A stretch of DNA of 64,000 nt from an uncultured Collinsella sp. (GCA_902492935.1 CABUNJ010000011.1:1-64000); one strand, 5' to 3'; positions 33,221 through 42,167 are shown, counted from the first letter of the stretch. Notes: generated by a model not told the origin, from the letters alone. A program made the numbers and translations.

Positions 33221-34774
33221 ATGGCACAACGTCATCTTCCTGCACTCCTGATCATCATGGACGGCTGCGGCCTGGCTCCGTCCGATGGCGAGAACGCCGT
33301 CGCCGCTGCCAAGACGCCCTTCCTTGATAGCCTGTATGAGAAGTACCCCCACACCACGCTCGGCGCTTCGGGCGAGGACGTGGGTCTTCCCGATGGCCAG
33401 ATGGGCAACTCCGAGGTGGGTCACCTCAACATCGGTGCCGGCCGCATCGTGTTCCAGGAGCTTTCGCGCATCAACAACGCCATCAAGGACGGCTCCATCG
33501 CCAAGAACGAGGTCTTCGTCAAGGCTATGGACGACGTCAAGGCTGACGGCAAGACTCTTCACCTCATGGGCCTTATGAGCCCTGGCGGTGTTCATTCTCA
33601 CATGAACCACGTCGAGGCTCTGGTCAAGATGGCTGCCGAGCACGGTGTCAAGACCGTTCGCGTCCACGCCTTCATGGATGGTCGCGACGTCGACCCGCAG
33701 TCCGGTGCCGGTTACATGAGTGAGTTCTGCGCCTTCCTGGCTAAGATTTCCGAGGAGACCGGTTGCGACGCTCGCGTTGCCACCGTCTCGGGCCGTTATT
33801 GGGCCATGGACCGCGATAACCGTTGGGAGCGCATCCAGCGCGCCTACGACGTCATGGTCAACGCGTCCGATGCTGATACCGACCCCGTTGCCGGTATCAA
33901 GGCCTACTACGAGAAGGATCCGCGCGGCGACGAGTTCGTCGAGCCCTTCGCTGCCCACAACGAGGGCATCCACGAGGGCGACGCGGCCATCTTCTTCAAC
34001 TTCCGTCCCGACCGTGCTCGTCAGATGACCCGCGTGTTCACGGACAAGGAGTTCGACGGCTTTGAGCGCGAGCAGATCAAGCTTTCGCACTTTGTGACGA
34101 TGACCGAGTACGATCCGACGTTTGACGTCGAGGTCGCCTTCCCCAAGACGTTCCCCGAGAACGTCCTGGCCGATGTTATCGCCGCCAATGGCCTGAAGCA
34201 GCTGCACACCGCCGAGACCGAGAAGTACGCACACGTGACGTTCTTCCTCAACGGCGGCATCGAGGAGCCCAAGGAGGGCGAGGAGCGCGTGCTCGTCGCT
34301 TCCCCCAAGGTCGCTACCTATGATCTGCAGCCCGAGATGAGCGCTCCCGAGGTTACCGAGAAGCTTGTCGCCGCCATCAACGAGGATCGCGCTGATTTCT
34401 ACATCGTGAACTTCGCGAACTGCGACATGGTTGGCCACACCGGTGTCTTCGACGCTGCCGTTAAGGCTGTCGAGGCTGTTGACGATGCCCTGTCCAAGGT
34501 TGTCCCGGCGATTCTCGCTAAGGGCGGCTTTGCGCTGATTACCGCCGATCACGGCAACGCCGATCACATGTTTGACGTTGCTTCCGACGGTTCCAAGCAT
34601 CCGTTCACGGCTCACACCACCAACCGCGTGCCGTTCATCATCGTTGATGAGAAGGCTCAGCTCACCGGTATCGAGGACGGTCGTCTCTCCGATATCGCCC
34701 CGACTATGCTTACCATGGCTGGTCTGGAGCCTTCCGCCGAGATGACGGGCCGCGTGCTCGCCGCCGAGGCCTAA
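33221..34774 (+). CDS. gpmI: 2,3-bisphosphoglycerate-independent phosphoglycerate mutase
   Basis: Mn-dependent interconversion of 3- and 2-phosphoglycerate. The 517-residue protein is an alkaline-phosphatase-fold enzyme with LLIIMDGCGL (metal ligand Asp), the active-site Ser in MGNSEVGHLNIGAGR, HAFMDGRDVDPQSGAGY, GRYWAMDRDNRWERI and ITADHGNADHM. Normal family length. It is 5 bp after tpiA, in the pgk-tpiA-gpmI operon, and is followed by a strong terminator. Confidence 0.97.
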   Translation: MAQRHLPALLIIMDGCGLAPSDGENAVAAAKTPFLDSLYEKYPHTTLGASGEDVGLPDGQMGNSEVGHLNIGAGRIVFQELSRINNAIKDGSIAKNEVFVKAMDDVKADGKTLHLMGLMSPGGVHSHMNHVEALVKMAAEHGVKTVRVHAFMDGRDVDPQSGAGYMSEFCAFLAKISEETGCDARVATVSGRYWAMDRDNRWERIQRAYDVMVNASDADTDPVAGIKAYYEKDPRGDEFVEPFAAHNEGIHEGDAAIFFNFRPDRARQMTRVFTDKEFDGFEREQIKLSHFVTMTEYDPTFDVEVAFPKTFPENVLADVIAANGLKQLHTAETEKYAHVTFFLNGGIEEPKEGEERVLVASPKVATYDLQPEMSAPEVTEKLVAAINEDRADFYIVNFANCDMVGHTGVFDAAVKAVEAVDDALSKVVPAILAKGGFALITADHGNADHMFDVASDGSKHPFTAHTTNRVPFIIVDEKAQLTGIEDGRLSDIAPTMLTMAGLEPSAEMTGRVLAAEA

Positions 34775-34800
34775 GGGAAAACAAATACCGTTTTCTAGTA

Positions 34801-34836
34801 AGGGGGTTGTCCACAACCGGGCAACCCTCTTTTTTG
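34801..34836 (+). terminator. Terminator after gpmI
   Basis: A 9-bp stem with one G-U pair (34801-34809 with 34822-34830; core GGGTTG/CAACCC) and a run of six T. Confidence 0.85.
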
Positions 34837-34932
34837 CGCTATTTCTACCTCGTCATCAAATGGCTGATGGGGGAGTGTCGGGGGTTGTGGTACAGTACTG
34901 GAGTTTGAATTGTTCTATTAAGGAGCTTATCT

Positions 34933-35187
34933 ATGGGTCCGTTCCAGATTCTTCTGTTTGTCGTTTGGGCTGTTTCTGCCGTGGCGCTGACGATTCTCGT
35001 TCTGATGCACTCCGGTAAGGGCACCGGCGTTTCGGATATGATCGCTAGCTCGCTGTATAACTCCAGCTCTGCCACGGGCGTCATGGAGCAGAACCTCGAT
35101 CGCCTGACGGTAATTATGGCCGTCGTTTTTGCCGTGTGTGTCGTCCTGTGCATGTTCTTCTTCCCGCAGGGTATCGTCGGCTACTAA
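34933..35187 (+). CDS. secG: Protein-export membrane protein SecG
   Basis: Small auxiliary subunit of the SecYEG translocon. The 84-residue protein has two membrane segments (about 5-25 and 56-77) joined by a Gly/Ser-rich cytoplasmic loop GKGTGVSDMIASSLYNSSSATGVMEQN, the family's pattern. AAGGAG precedes ATG 34933. Its position after the glycolytic genes is conserved across actinobacteria. A terminator follows. Confidence 0.93.
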   Translation: MGPFQILLFVVWAVSAVALTILVLMHSGKGTGVSDMIASSLYNSSSATGVMEQNLDRLTVIMAVVFAVCVVLCMFFFPQGIVGY

Positions 35188-35209
35188 GCACGAGCCGCAT
35201 AAATACTTG

Positions 35210-35241
35210 AAAAGGGTTCCGCAAGTGCGGGACCCTTTTTG
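35210..35241 (+). terminator. Terminator after secG
   Basis: GGGTTCCGC (35214-35222) pairs with GCGGGACCC (35227-35235) with one U-G pair, flanked by AAAA and TTTTT. Loop AAGT. Confidence 0.88.
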
Positions 35242-35481
35242 TTTACATATTTGTAACAGAGCCAAAATATCCCCACATACTTCGCCCAACTAAAGAAATT
35301 CTCGACCGTTAACCGGAATTAGCCCCAAATCGTGCATAAAATGCGCTAGTGTATTGCGAAACGTTGGTCCGTTGTGCATAACCAGCCATAGCAGCGGGCG
35401 GCGTTTTGATGGTTCGGATCGGATTGTCTCGACATGTGTCCGACTGAACATTTCTTTGTCCTATCTCATAAGGAGGATGGC

Positions 35482-37158
35482 ATGGCTGATTCTATGTTCC
35501 ACCAGCCCGTTATGGGTCGTCGCGCCTTTGTTGGCGGCACCCTCGCTGCGAGCTCCATGGCTTTTCTTGCCGCATGCGGCAAGAAGGGCGGCGACGCTTC
35601 CGGTTCTGAGTCCGGTTCGACGCTGAACTTCTACATCAACAACCCGGTTTGCATCGACCCCTACAATGTCCAGGAGGACCAGGGCACTCAGGTCGAGTAC
35701 CAGCTCTTTGACGCTCTGACCTCTTATGACGCCGAGAAGGGCGAGATCGTTCCGCTGGCTTGCGAGTCCTTTGAGGCCAACGACGACGCCACCGAGTTTA
35801 CCTTCAAGATCAAGAAGGCCAAGTTCCACAACGGTGACGACGTTACCTCCAAGTCCTTCAAGCTCGGTTGGGAGCGTCTGGTCAACACCAAGTCGGCCAT
35901 CGCTACCGAGTACGGCCCTTCCGAGGTCTCCTATCACCTTTCCATGGTCGAGGGCTATGACGACCTGCTTGCCGGTAACGCCACCGAGCTCAGCGGTGTT
36001 ACTTGCCCCGACGATGAGACCCTCGTCGTCAAGCTGTCTTCCGCTTACGCCGACTTCCCCTTCGTCGCCTCTCACCCGGCTCTGTCCCCGGTTCCCGAGT
36101 GCGCCGAGTCCGATGCCAAGAGCTTCTATCTTGCGCCGATTGGTAACGGCCCGTTCATGATGGACGGCAAGTGGGAGGATGGTCAGGAGATCAACCTCAA
36201 GAAGTTCGACGATTACTATGGCGACAAGGCCAAGATCGATGGCATCCACTTCCAGGTCATCAAGGATATGGAGACCGCTTACAAGGAGTTCCAGGCCGGT
36301 AACCTCGATGTCTGCGACGTTCCCGTTGCTCAGATCGATGCTGCCAAGAAGGATCGTGGCGTGTCCAAGGACGGCTACACCATGGGCGACGGCGAGCGCA
36401 TGCTGCTCGGCGCCGAGCCTTCCACCTACTACCTGACCTGCAACAACACGGCCGAGCCGTTCAACAACGCCGACCTGCGTAGGGGCATCTCCCTGGCCAT
36501 CAACCGTGAGGCTATCTGCAAGACCATCTTCAAGGGTACCCGTACCCCCGCCGACGGCATTGTTCCTCCGGGCATCGATGGCTACAAGGAGGGCGCATGG
36601 GAGTTCTGCGCCTACGACGTCGACAAGGCTAACGAGTACCTCGATAAGGTTGCTCCTGCCGATGCCAACGGTGACCGTGGCATTAACGTGACCCTTTCCT
36701 ACAACCAGGATGGTGGTCACAAGGAGATCATGGAGTCCATCATCGGCGACCTCGCCAAGGTTGGCGTTACCGCTGTCTCCGATACCCCCGAGTGGTCTGC
36801 CCTGCTCGAGCAGTACCAGAACTTCGACTATCAGTTCGGTCGTCTGGGCTGGATTGCCGACTACCCGATCATGGATAACTTCCTGTATCCGCTGTTCCAC
36901 TCCGACTCCCTCGGTGGCGACAACCGCTCCGGTTACAACAACCCCGCGTTCGACGCCAAGGTCGACGAGGCTCGCACCACGGTTGACGACGAAGAGCGCG
37001 TCGCTAAGATGCAGGAGGCCGACGCAATGGTCGCTGCCGACTGCCCGGTCATCCCGGTGATGTTCTACACGCACACCATCGTTGGTTCCGATCGCATCAA
37101 GCACCTCTATGTCGATCCGCAGAAGCACGCCGAGCTGGGTACCGCTGAGCTCGCCTAA
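35482..37158 (+). CDS. oppA: Oligopeptide-binding lipoprotein (SBP_bac_5, OppA-like)
   Basis: Extracytoplasmic binding protein of an oligopeptide importer. The 558-residue protein has a Tat-like GRRAFVGG signal (12-19), a lipobox LAAC with Cys32 and then a short linker. OppA-type motifs include QLFDALTSYDAEKGEIVPLACESFE, DYYGDKAKIDGIHFQVI and the C-terminal YPLFHSDSLGGDNRSGYNNPAFD. ATG 35482 has AAGGAGGA upstream. Codons are strongly optimised. The 294-bp upstream spacer holds no gene; a 14-bp dyad TTACATATTTGTAA lies at about 35243-35256. An intercistronic hairpin follows. Confidence 0.93.
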   Translation: MADSMFHQPVMGRRAFVGGTLAASSMAFLAACGKKGGDASGSESGSTLNFYINNPVCIDPYNVQEDQGTQVEYQLFDALTSYDAEKGEIVPLACESFEANDDATEFTFKIKKAKFHNGDDVTSKSFKLGWERLVNTKSAIATEYGPSEVSYHLSMVEGYDDLLAGNATELSGVTCPDDETLVVKLSSAYADFPFVASHPALSPVPECAESDAKSFYLAPIGNGPFMMDGKWEDGQEINLKKFDDYYGDKAKIDGIHFQVIKDMETAYKEFQAGNLDVCDVPVAQIDAAKKDRGVSKDGYTMGDGERMLLGAEPSTYYLTCNNTAEPFNNADLRRGISLAINREAICKTIFKGTRTPADGIVPPGIDGYKEGAWEFCAYDVDKANEYLDKVAPADANGDRGINVTLSYNQDGGHKEIMESIIGDLAKVGVTAVSDTPEWSALLEQYQNFDYQFGRLGWIADYPIMDNFLYPLFHSDSLGGDNRSGYNNPAFDAKVDEARTTVDDEERVAKMQEADAMVAADCPVIPVMFYTHTIVGSDRIKHLYVDPQKHAELGTAELA

Positions 37159-37254
37159 GAGTTTGCAGCTTCCGTGAGGGTCAAGTATTTACGTAGACCT
37201 CATGGGAAACATACAGTTCTCCCTAACCTGGGGTAAACTGGCTGATGGTAATTT

Positions 37255-37284
37255 TGGGATGCCGGTCTGGCGATCGGCATCCCA
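37255..37284 (+). terminator. Intercistronic hairpin between oppA and oppB
   Basis: Perfect 10-bp stem TGGGATGCCG (37255-37264) with CGGCATCCCA (37275-37284), followed only by TTT. Same placement as the hairpin after the nan binding protein, suggesting partial termination that sets the binding-protein to permease ratio. Confidence 0.6.
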
Positions 37285-37314
37285 TTTAGGTTAATCCCTA
37301 GATAGGGGAGTGGT

Positions 37315-38352
37315 ATGGGTAAGTACATCGTTAAACGTGTGCTTCAGTTCATCCCGGTATTTTTGGGCGTTACGCTGATTCTGTTCGCCCTCCAGAATAT
37401 CGTGCCGGGAGATCCGATCAAGCTGATCGGTGGAGACAAGGCTCTGTCCCCCGAGGTGGAGCTTCAGCTTCGCGTTCGCTATCACCTGGTCCAGTCGGAC
37501 GAGGACGGCAACGCGATCCTTGACGAGAACGGCGACCCCGTTCAAACGTCGCTCGTGGACCGTTACTTGTATTACATGAACGGCCTGCTTCATGGCGATC
37601 TGGGCAATTCGTATCAGCGCAAGCTGCCGGTTACGGAAATCTTTGCCCAGAAGTATCCGTATACGGTCAAACTTGCCGCGTGCGCCATCGTGCTCGAGGC
37701 AATCATGGGTATCGGTGCGGGTATCATTTCGGCGGTAAAGCGTTATTCCTTCTGGGATATTTTGGTAACGCTCACCACGTCGATCCTCGTTGCCGTCCCG
37801 GCCTTCTGGCTCGGTATGTTGCTGCAGCTGTTCTTTGGCGTCATTCTCAAGGATGCCACGGGCGGTGCATTCTCCATGCCGATCTCGGGTGCCGGCGGTT
37901 CCAGCTCTCAGTATCAGGATTGGATGCACTATGTGCTCCCGACCATTACGCTGGCTTCGGTTTCGACCGCTTATGCTGCTCGCATTATGCGCTCGCAGCT
38001 GCTTGACGTCATGAACCAGGATTACATTCGCACGGCAAAGGCCAAGGGTCTCTCCAATCGCGCGATCATCATCAAGCATGCGCTTAAGAATGCACTCATC
38101 CCCGTCGTTACCTATATTGGTGTCGACTTTGGTGGCATGCTTTCGGGTGCCATCCTGACTGAGACGGTCTTCAACTGGCCCGGCATTGGCTATGAGGTCT
38201 ATCGCGCCATTAGCATGCGTGACTGGCCCATCGTTATGGGCGGCGTTACGCTCATCGTCGTCGTCGTCATGGTGATCAACCTGCTCGTCGACATCAGCTA
38301 TGCATTCCTCGACCCGCGCATCCGCCTTGGCGGTCCGTCGGATAAGGCCTAA
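37315..38352 (+). CDS. oppB: Oligopeptide ABC transporter permease OppB
   Basis: Inner-membrane subunit with six predicted spans. The 345-residue protein starts MGKYIVKRVLQFIPVFLGVTLILF and has the ATPase-contact loop QDYIRTAKAKGLSNRAIIIKHALKNALIP. It carries a longer extracytoplasmic insert (residues about 40-95) typical of OppB. GATAGGGGAG upstream supports ATG 37315. Followed 14 bp later by oppC. Confidence 0.93.
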   Translation: MGKYIVKRVLQFIPVFLGVTLILFALQNIVPGDPIKLIGGDKALSPEVELQLRVRYHLVQSDEDGNAILDENGDPVQTSLVDRYLYYMNGLLHGDLGNSYQRKLPVTEIFAQKYPYTVKLAACAIVLEAIMGIGAGIISAVKRYSFWDILVTLTTSILVAVPAFWLGMLLQLFFGVILKDATGGAFSMPISGAGGSSSQYQDWMHYVLPTITLASVSTAYAARIMRSQLLDVMNQDYIRTAKAKGLSNRAIIIKHALKNALIPVVTYIGVDFGGMLSGAILTETVFNWPGIGYEVYRAISMRDWPIVMGGVTLIVVVVMVINLLVDISYAFLDPRIRLGGPSDKA

Positions 38353-38366
38353 GGGAGGTACGTCTC

Positions 38367-39302
38367 ATGCAGGAAACTGATTCTCAGTCTCAGGAGCAGG
38401 CTACCGCCGCCAAGGCCGCATCTGCTCCCGCCAAGTCCCGCACGCTGTGGGGCGACGCTTTTAAGCGTCTTCGTAAGAACAAACTCGCCGTTATCGGTGT
38501 CTGCTGGATCATCATCGTCGTTGTGGTTGCCCTGACCGCAGATCTGTGGGCTAAGCCCTGGCTCGGTTCGCCGACGGCTTCCGATTCGACCACCATGGCC
38601 GAGACGTCGCTGCTGGCTCCGTGTGCCGAGCATCCGTTTGGTACCGATTCCCTCGGTCGAGACATTCTGGTCCGTGTTATCTACGGTGCACGTGTTTCGC
38701 TTTCCGTCGGTATTATGGCCACTGCCATCTCCACGGTGATTGGTCTGGTCATGGGTGCCCTCGCCGGTTTCTATGGCGGTATTTGGGACACGATTATCAT
38801 GCGTTGCGCGGACATCTTCCTGGCGTTCCCGTACGTGCTGTTCGTCGTCGCCATGATCGCCGTTATCGGCCGTGGTCTTCAGAACGTCTTTATCGCCATC
38901 GGTATTCTTGGCTGGCCTTCGATTGCGCGCGTTTTCCGCTCTGCAATCTTGACGGTCAAGGAAAACGACTATGTTGACGCTGCGCGCGCGATGGGTGCAT
39001 CTGATGCTCGTATCGTCGTGCGTCACATCTTCCCGAACTCCGTTGCCTCCATCGTGGTCTACGCGACCATGAACATTGGTGGCGCCATTCTGACCGAGTC
39101 CGCTCTGTCCTTCCTCGGCATGGGCGTTATTCCGCCTACGCCTTCGTGGGGCTCCATGATTCAGGACGGTCAGCAGTATCTTCTGACTGCTCCCTGGATG
39201 ATGATCATGCCCGGTCTGGCAATTCTCTCGACGGTGCTCGCCTTTACCCTGCTGGGTGACGGTCTGCGCGACGCCCTCGACGTCAAGATGAAGGACGCAT
39301 AA
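38367..39302 (+). CDS. oppC: Oligopeptide ABC transporter permease OppC
   Basis: Second membrane subunit. The 311-residue protein has an Ala-rich cytoplasmic N-terminus, then HPFGTDSLGRDILVRVIYGARVSL and the EAA loop NDYVDAARAMGASDARIVVRHIFPNS, with six predicted spans. GGGAGG precedes ATG 38367. It ends 2 bp before oppD. Confidence 0.93.
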   Translation: MQETDSQSQEQATAAKAASAPAKSRTLWGDAFKRLRKNKLAVIGVCWIIIVVVVALTADLWAKPWLGSPTASDSTTMAETSLLAPCAEHPFGTDSLGRDILVRVIYGARVSLSVGIMATAISTVIGLVMGALAGFYGGIWDTIIMRCADIFLAFPYVLFVVAMIAVIGRGLQNVFIAIGILGWPSIARVFRSAILTVKENDYVDAARAMGASDARIVVRHIFPNSVASIVVYATMNIGGAILTESALSFLGMGVIPPTPSWGSMIQDGQQYLLTAPWMMIMPGLAILSTVLAFTLLGDGLRDALDVKMKDA

Positions 39303-39304
39303 GG

Positions 39305-40396
39305 ATGAAGAAGAACAAGAACTATGTGGACCTGAAGGACCAGCCGGTTCCCGAGGGCCAGCATCTGCTCGAGGTCGACGACCTTAAGATGTATTTCCAC
39401 ACCGAGGATGGCGTCGTTCGCGCTGTCGATGGTGTGTCCTACACGCTCGATCGTGGCGAGACCCTTGGTGTCGTCGGTGAGTCCGGCTCTGGTAAGTCCG
39501 TGACTGCCATGACCATCATGGGCCTTATCTCGATGCCTCCGGGAAAGATTGAGGGCGGTGACGTTCGCTATCGCGGCCGCTCCATCCTCGAGATGACCGA
39601 GGAAGAGATGCAGCACATTCGCGGCAACGATATCGCGATGATCTTCCAGGATCCAATGACCTCCTTGAACCCGGTCTATAAGATCGGCAAGCAGGTGGGC
39701 GAGGGCCTTCGTCTGCACCGCGGCTACTCCAAGCAGGAGGCGCTCAAGCGCGCCACCGAGCTTTTGGACCTCGTTGGTATTCCTGAGCCCGAGAAGCGCG
39801 TCAATGAGTATCCGCACCAGTTCTCCGGCGGCATGCGTCAGCGCGTCATGATTGCCATGGCACTTGCCTGCGATCCCGATATTCTGATTGCCGACGAGCC
39901 CACGACTGCCCTGGACGTTACCATTCAGGCTCAGATTATTGAGCTTATGCAGGAGATGCAGGAGAAGAACGGCAACGCCATCATCATGATTACCCATGAC
40001 CTGGGCGTCGTTGCCGATATGGCCGATAAGATCATGGTTATGTACGCCGGCCGTCCCGTCGAGTTCGGTACTGCTGAGGAAATCTTCTACGAGAGCCGTC
40101 ACCCCTACACCTGGGGCCTTATCCGCTCCATCCCGGAGCAGGCCATCGATGAGAAGAAGCCGCTTACGCCGATTCACGGTAACCCGCCTTCGCTCATGAA
40201 CCTGCCCGAGGGTTGCGTGTTCTCGCCTCGTTGTCCCTATGCGACCGATAAGTGCCGCAAGCAGCGCCCCGAGCGTTTTGTCACCGAGTCCGGTCACTAT
40301 TCTGCGTGCCACTATTCCGGTGACCCCGAGTTCCTTAAGAACGCTCCTGAGACGTCCCGTACGCGCAAGGATTCCAAGAAGGGAGGCGAGGCGTAA
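39305..40396 (+). CDS. oppD: Oligopeptide ABC transporter ATPase OppD
   Basis: ATP-binding subunit. The 363-residue protein has Walker A GESGSGKS, Q-loop IFQDPMTSLNPVYK, signature FSGGMRQRVMIAMAL, Walker B ILIADEPTTALD and the C-terminal oligopeptide-transporter tail with GCVFSPRCPYATDKCRKQRP, the Cys cluster that in some homologues holds an Fe-S centre. AAGG precedes ATG 39305. Its stop abuts the oppF start. Confidence 0.95.
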   Translation: MKKNKNYVDLKDQPVPEGQHLLEVDDLKMYFHTEDGVVRAVDGVSYTLDRGETLGVVGESGSGKSVTAMTIMGLISMPPGKIEGGDVRYRGRSILEMTEEEMQHIRGNDIAMIFQDPMTSLNPVYKIGKQVGEGLRLHRGYSKQEALKRATELLDLVGIPEPEKRVNEYPHQFSGGMRQRVMIAMALACDPDILIADEPTTALDVTIQAQIIELMQEMQEKNGNAIIMITHDLGVVADMADKIMVMYAGRPVEFGTAEEIFYESRHPYTWGLIRSIPEQAIDEKKPLTPIHGNPPSLMNLPEGCVFSPRCPYATDKCRKQRPERFVTESGHYSACHYSGDPEFLKNAPETSRTRKDSKKGGEA

Positions 40397-41425
40397 ATGG
40401 CAGACAATAACGAGCGCACTCCGCTGTTGAAGGTCGAGCACCTCTCTAAGGAGTTCCCCGCAGAGTCCGGCATGTTCGCCAAGCGTTTTTCCAAGCGCGT
40501 CGTCTCTGCCGTAAACGACATTTCTTTTGAGATTTATCCTGGCGAGACCTTTGGCCTCGTCGGCGAGTCTGGTTGCGGTAAGTCCACCACGGGCCGCACC
40601 ATCATGCGCCTGACCAAGCCGACGGCAGGCAAAGTGTTCTTCCAGGGCAAAGACGTTGCCGAGATGAGCAAGCACGAGATCAAGGACATGCGTCGTGAGA
40701 TGCAGTTCATCTTCCAGGATCCTTATGCTTCGCTGAATCCCCGTATGACCATCGGCGAGATTGTCTCCGAACCCATGACCATTCACGGCGTGGGCACCAA
40801 GGAGGAGCGCATTGAGCGCGTCCGCGAGCTTCTCGACGTCGTCGGACTGAACCCCGAGCACATCAACCGCTATCCTCATGAGTTCTCCGGCGGTCAGCGT
40901 CAGCGTGTCGGCATTGCCCGCGCATTTGCGCTGAAGCCCAAGCTGATTATCTGCGACGAGCCGGTTTCCGCTCTTGATGTGTCTATTCAGGCCCAGGTTC
41001 TAAACCTGCTCAAGGAACTGCAGGACAAGTTCGGTACCGCATATCTGTTTATCGCCCACGATCTGTCCGTCGTGCAGCACATCTCCGATCGCGTTGCCGT
41101 TATGTATCTGGGTAAGATGGTCGAGGTTTCGGACTGGAAGACGCTCTACAGCGAGCCTCACCATCCGTACACGCAGTCGCTGCTGTCTGCCGTGCCGGTG
41201 CCCGATCCGGATATCCAGAAGACCCGTAAGCGCATCATCCTTGCCGGCGATCCGCCGTCACCGCTGGATCCGCCGACCGGCTGCCGTTTCCACACGCGCT
41301 GCCCGATCGCGCAGGGTATCTGCTCCGAGAAGCTTCCCGAGTTTAAGGAAGTCGCACCGGGCCACTGCTGCGCCTGTCACTTCGCGGAGCCGTTCCCGAT
41401 CAAGGAATCGCACATCGACCTGTAG
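40397..41425 (+). CDS. oppF: Oligopeptide ABC transporter ATPase OppF
   Basis: Second ATP-binding subunit. The 342-residue protein has Walker A GESGCGKSTT, Q-loop IFQDPYASLNPRMT, signature FSGGQRQRVGIARAF, Walker B LIICDEPVSALD, switch His in FIAHDLS and the C-terminal GCRFHTRCPIAQGIC cluster. ATG 40397 follows the oppD stop directly with GGAGG upstream. Last gene of the opp operon; a hairpin-rich spacer follows. Confidence 0.95.
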   Translation: MADNNERTPLLKVEHLSKEFPAESGMFAKRFSKRVVSAVNDISFEIYPGETFGLVGESGCGKSTTGRTIMRLTKPTAGKVFFQGKDVAEMSKHEIKDMRREMQFIFQDPYASLNPRMTIGEIVSEPMTIHGVGTKEERIERVRELLDVVGLNPEHINRYPHEFSGGQRQRVGIARAFALKPKLIICDEPVSALDVSIQAQVLNLLKELQDKFGTAYLFIAHDLSVVQHISDRVAVMYLGKMVEVSDWKTLYSEPHHPYTQSLLSAVPVPDPDIQKTRKRIILAGDPPSPLDPPTGCRFHTRCPIAQGICSEKLPEFKEVAPGHCCACHFAEPFPIKESHIDL

Positions 41426-41439
41426 TCGGTTGTTTGTCC

Positions 41440-41571
41440 GGGCCCGTGCTGGACTTAGTTTTCAGAACGTCCTCGACCATGGAAACCCCCTTATCCTGCT
41501 CCTTCGGAGCTGCGGATAAGGGGGTTTCCTGGTCTGCGGAATGTTCTGAAAACTAAGTCCAGCACGGGCCC
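41440..41571. repeat. Giant foldback element A (29-bp perfect arms)
   Basis: Arms 41440-41468 and 41543-41571 are perfect inverted repeats of 29 bp. Inside, 41475-41496 and 41514-41534 pair almost completely (GACCA/TGGTC, GGAAACCCCC/GGGGGTTTCC, TTATCC/GGATAA) around a small GCTCC/GGAGC tip. The whole 132-nt element is therefore one long hairpin. No coding potential and no recognised family. Confidence 0.85.
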
Positions 41572-41633
41572 TGTGTTACCGCTGTAGGGGGTGCGATTCC
41601 TTGATCGCTCACTTTACTAATTGGAAAGATAGT

Positions 41634-41688
41634 GAGGCCGGAGCGTTGGCTCCGGCCTCCTTATAGAAGGGCTCGGCAAAGCCGAGCC
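41634..41688. terminator. Two consecutive hairpins after opp operon
   Basis: Perfect 11-bp stem GAGGCCGGAGC/GCTCCGGCCTC (41634-41644, 41649-41659; loop GTTG) followed by an 8-bp stem GGCTCGGC/GCCGAGCC (41670-41677, 41681-41688; loop AAA). Neither has a good T-tract. They may end opp transcription in part. Confidence 0.55.
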
Positions 41689-41751
41689 ACCAAATCTGCA
41701 TCAGCCCCCAGAACATATTTGAGAACTGTGTCCGGAGTACATACCCCTAGG

Positions 41752-41876
41752 GCCGGAATGAGGTTGCTTTCCAACGCATTCCGCAGGGGGCGGCATTATT
41801 TTGTAGCGCGAAGCGCGGATCAAAATAATGCCGCATGCCCGAGGACGCGTTGGAAAGCAACCTCATTCCGGCCCGA
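41752..41876. repeat. Giant foldback element B (28-bp perfect arms)
   Basis: Arms 41752-41779 and 41849-41876 are perfect 28-bp inverted repeats. A second inner helix of 13 bp pairs 41793-41805 with 41823-41835 (CGGCATTATTTTG/CAAAATAATGCCG), and a GCGC-GAA-GCGC tip closes the fold. Same plan as element A, but unrelated sequence. Confidence 0.85.
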
Positions 41877-41912
41877 ACAGGTCCGTCTACCTGCGCATTT
41901 ACAAATTCGTAA

Positions 41913-41961
41913 ACTTTTTTCAAAAAAGTGCTTGCGCAGTTCTTGAATCATAGGTTATTAT
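41913..41961 (+). promoter_or_regulatory. tRNA-Leu promoter with upstream palindrome
   Basis: Palindrome ACTTTTTTCAAAAAAGT (41913-41929) ends 2 bp before the -35 box TTGCGC (41932-41937); -10 TATTAT at 41956-41961 (18-bp spacer). The same palindrome occurs at the same distance before two other tRNA promoters in this window. Confidence 0.7.
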
Positions 41962-42018
41962 CTTCCTCGTTGAACGCGCGGGTCCAACAAAACGAACCGT
42001 GAATCAACAACATAGCAT

Positions 42019-42108
42019 GTCGGAGTGGCGGAATTGGCAGACGCGCTAGCTTGAGGTGCTAGTGACCGCTTTTTGGTCATGCGGGTTCAAGTCCCGCCTC
42101 CGACACCA
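42019..42108 (+). tRNA. tRNA-Leu (anticodon GAG)
   Basis: Class II tRNA with acceptor stem GTCGGAG (42019-42025) and CTCCGAC (42098-42104), anticodon stem CTAGC/GCTAG with loop TTGAGGT, a variable arm (GTGACCGCTTTTTGGTCAT) and GTTCAAG T-loop. The 3' CCA is encoded (42106-42108). Confidence 0.96.
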
Positions 42109-42117
42109 TCGCATTTG

Positions 42118-42142
42118 AGGAGCCTCTTCGGAGGCTTTTTTG
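42118..42142 (+). terminator. Terminator after tRNA-Leu
   Basis: AGCCTC (42121-42126) with GAGGCT (42131-42136), tetraloop TTCG, and a run of six T. It lies only about 25 bp before the next gene. Confidence 0.85.
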
Positions 42143-42167
42143 TTACCGATAGACGGTGAGGTTCACG

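Noticed and set aside
35461..37128. A 555-codon minus-strand frame opposite oppA
   Set aside because: Same codon-bias artefact as over the nan genes; similar frames lie opposite pgk, gpmI, the opp ATPases and metY.
41440..41876. CRISPR array or transposon remnants
   Set aside because: The repeats are inverted, not regularly spaced direct repeats; no cas, transposase or clear target duplication is seen.
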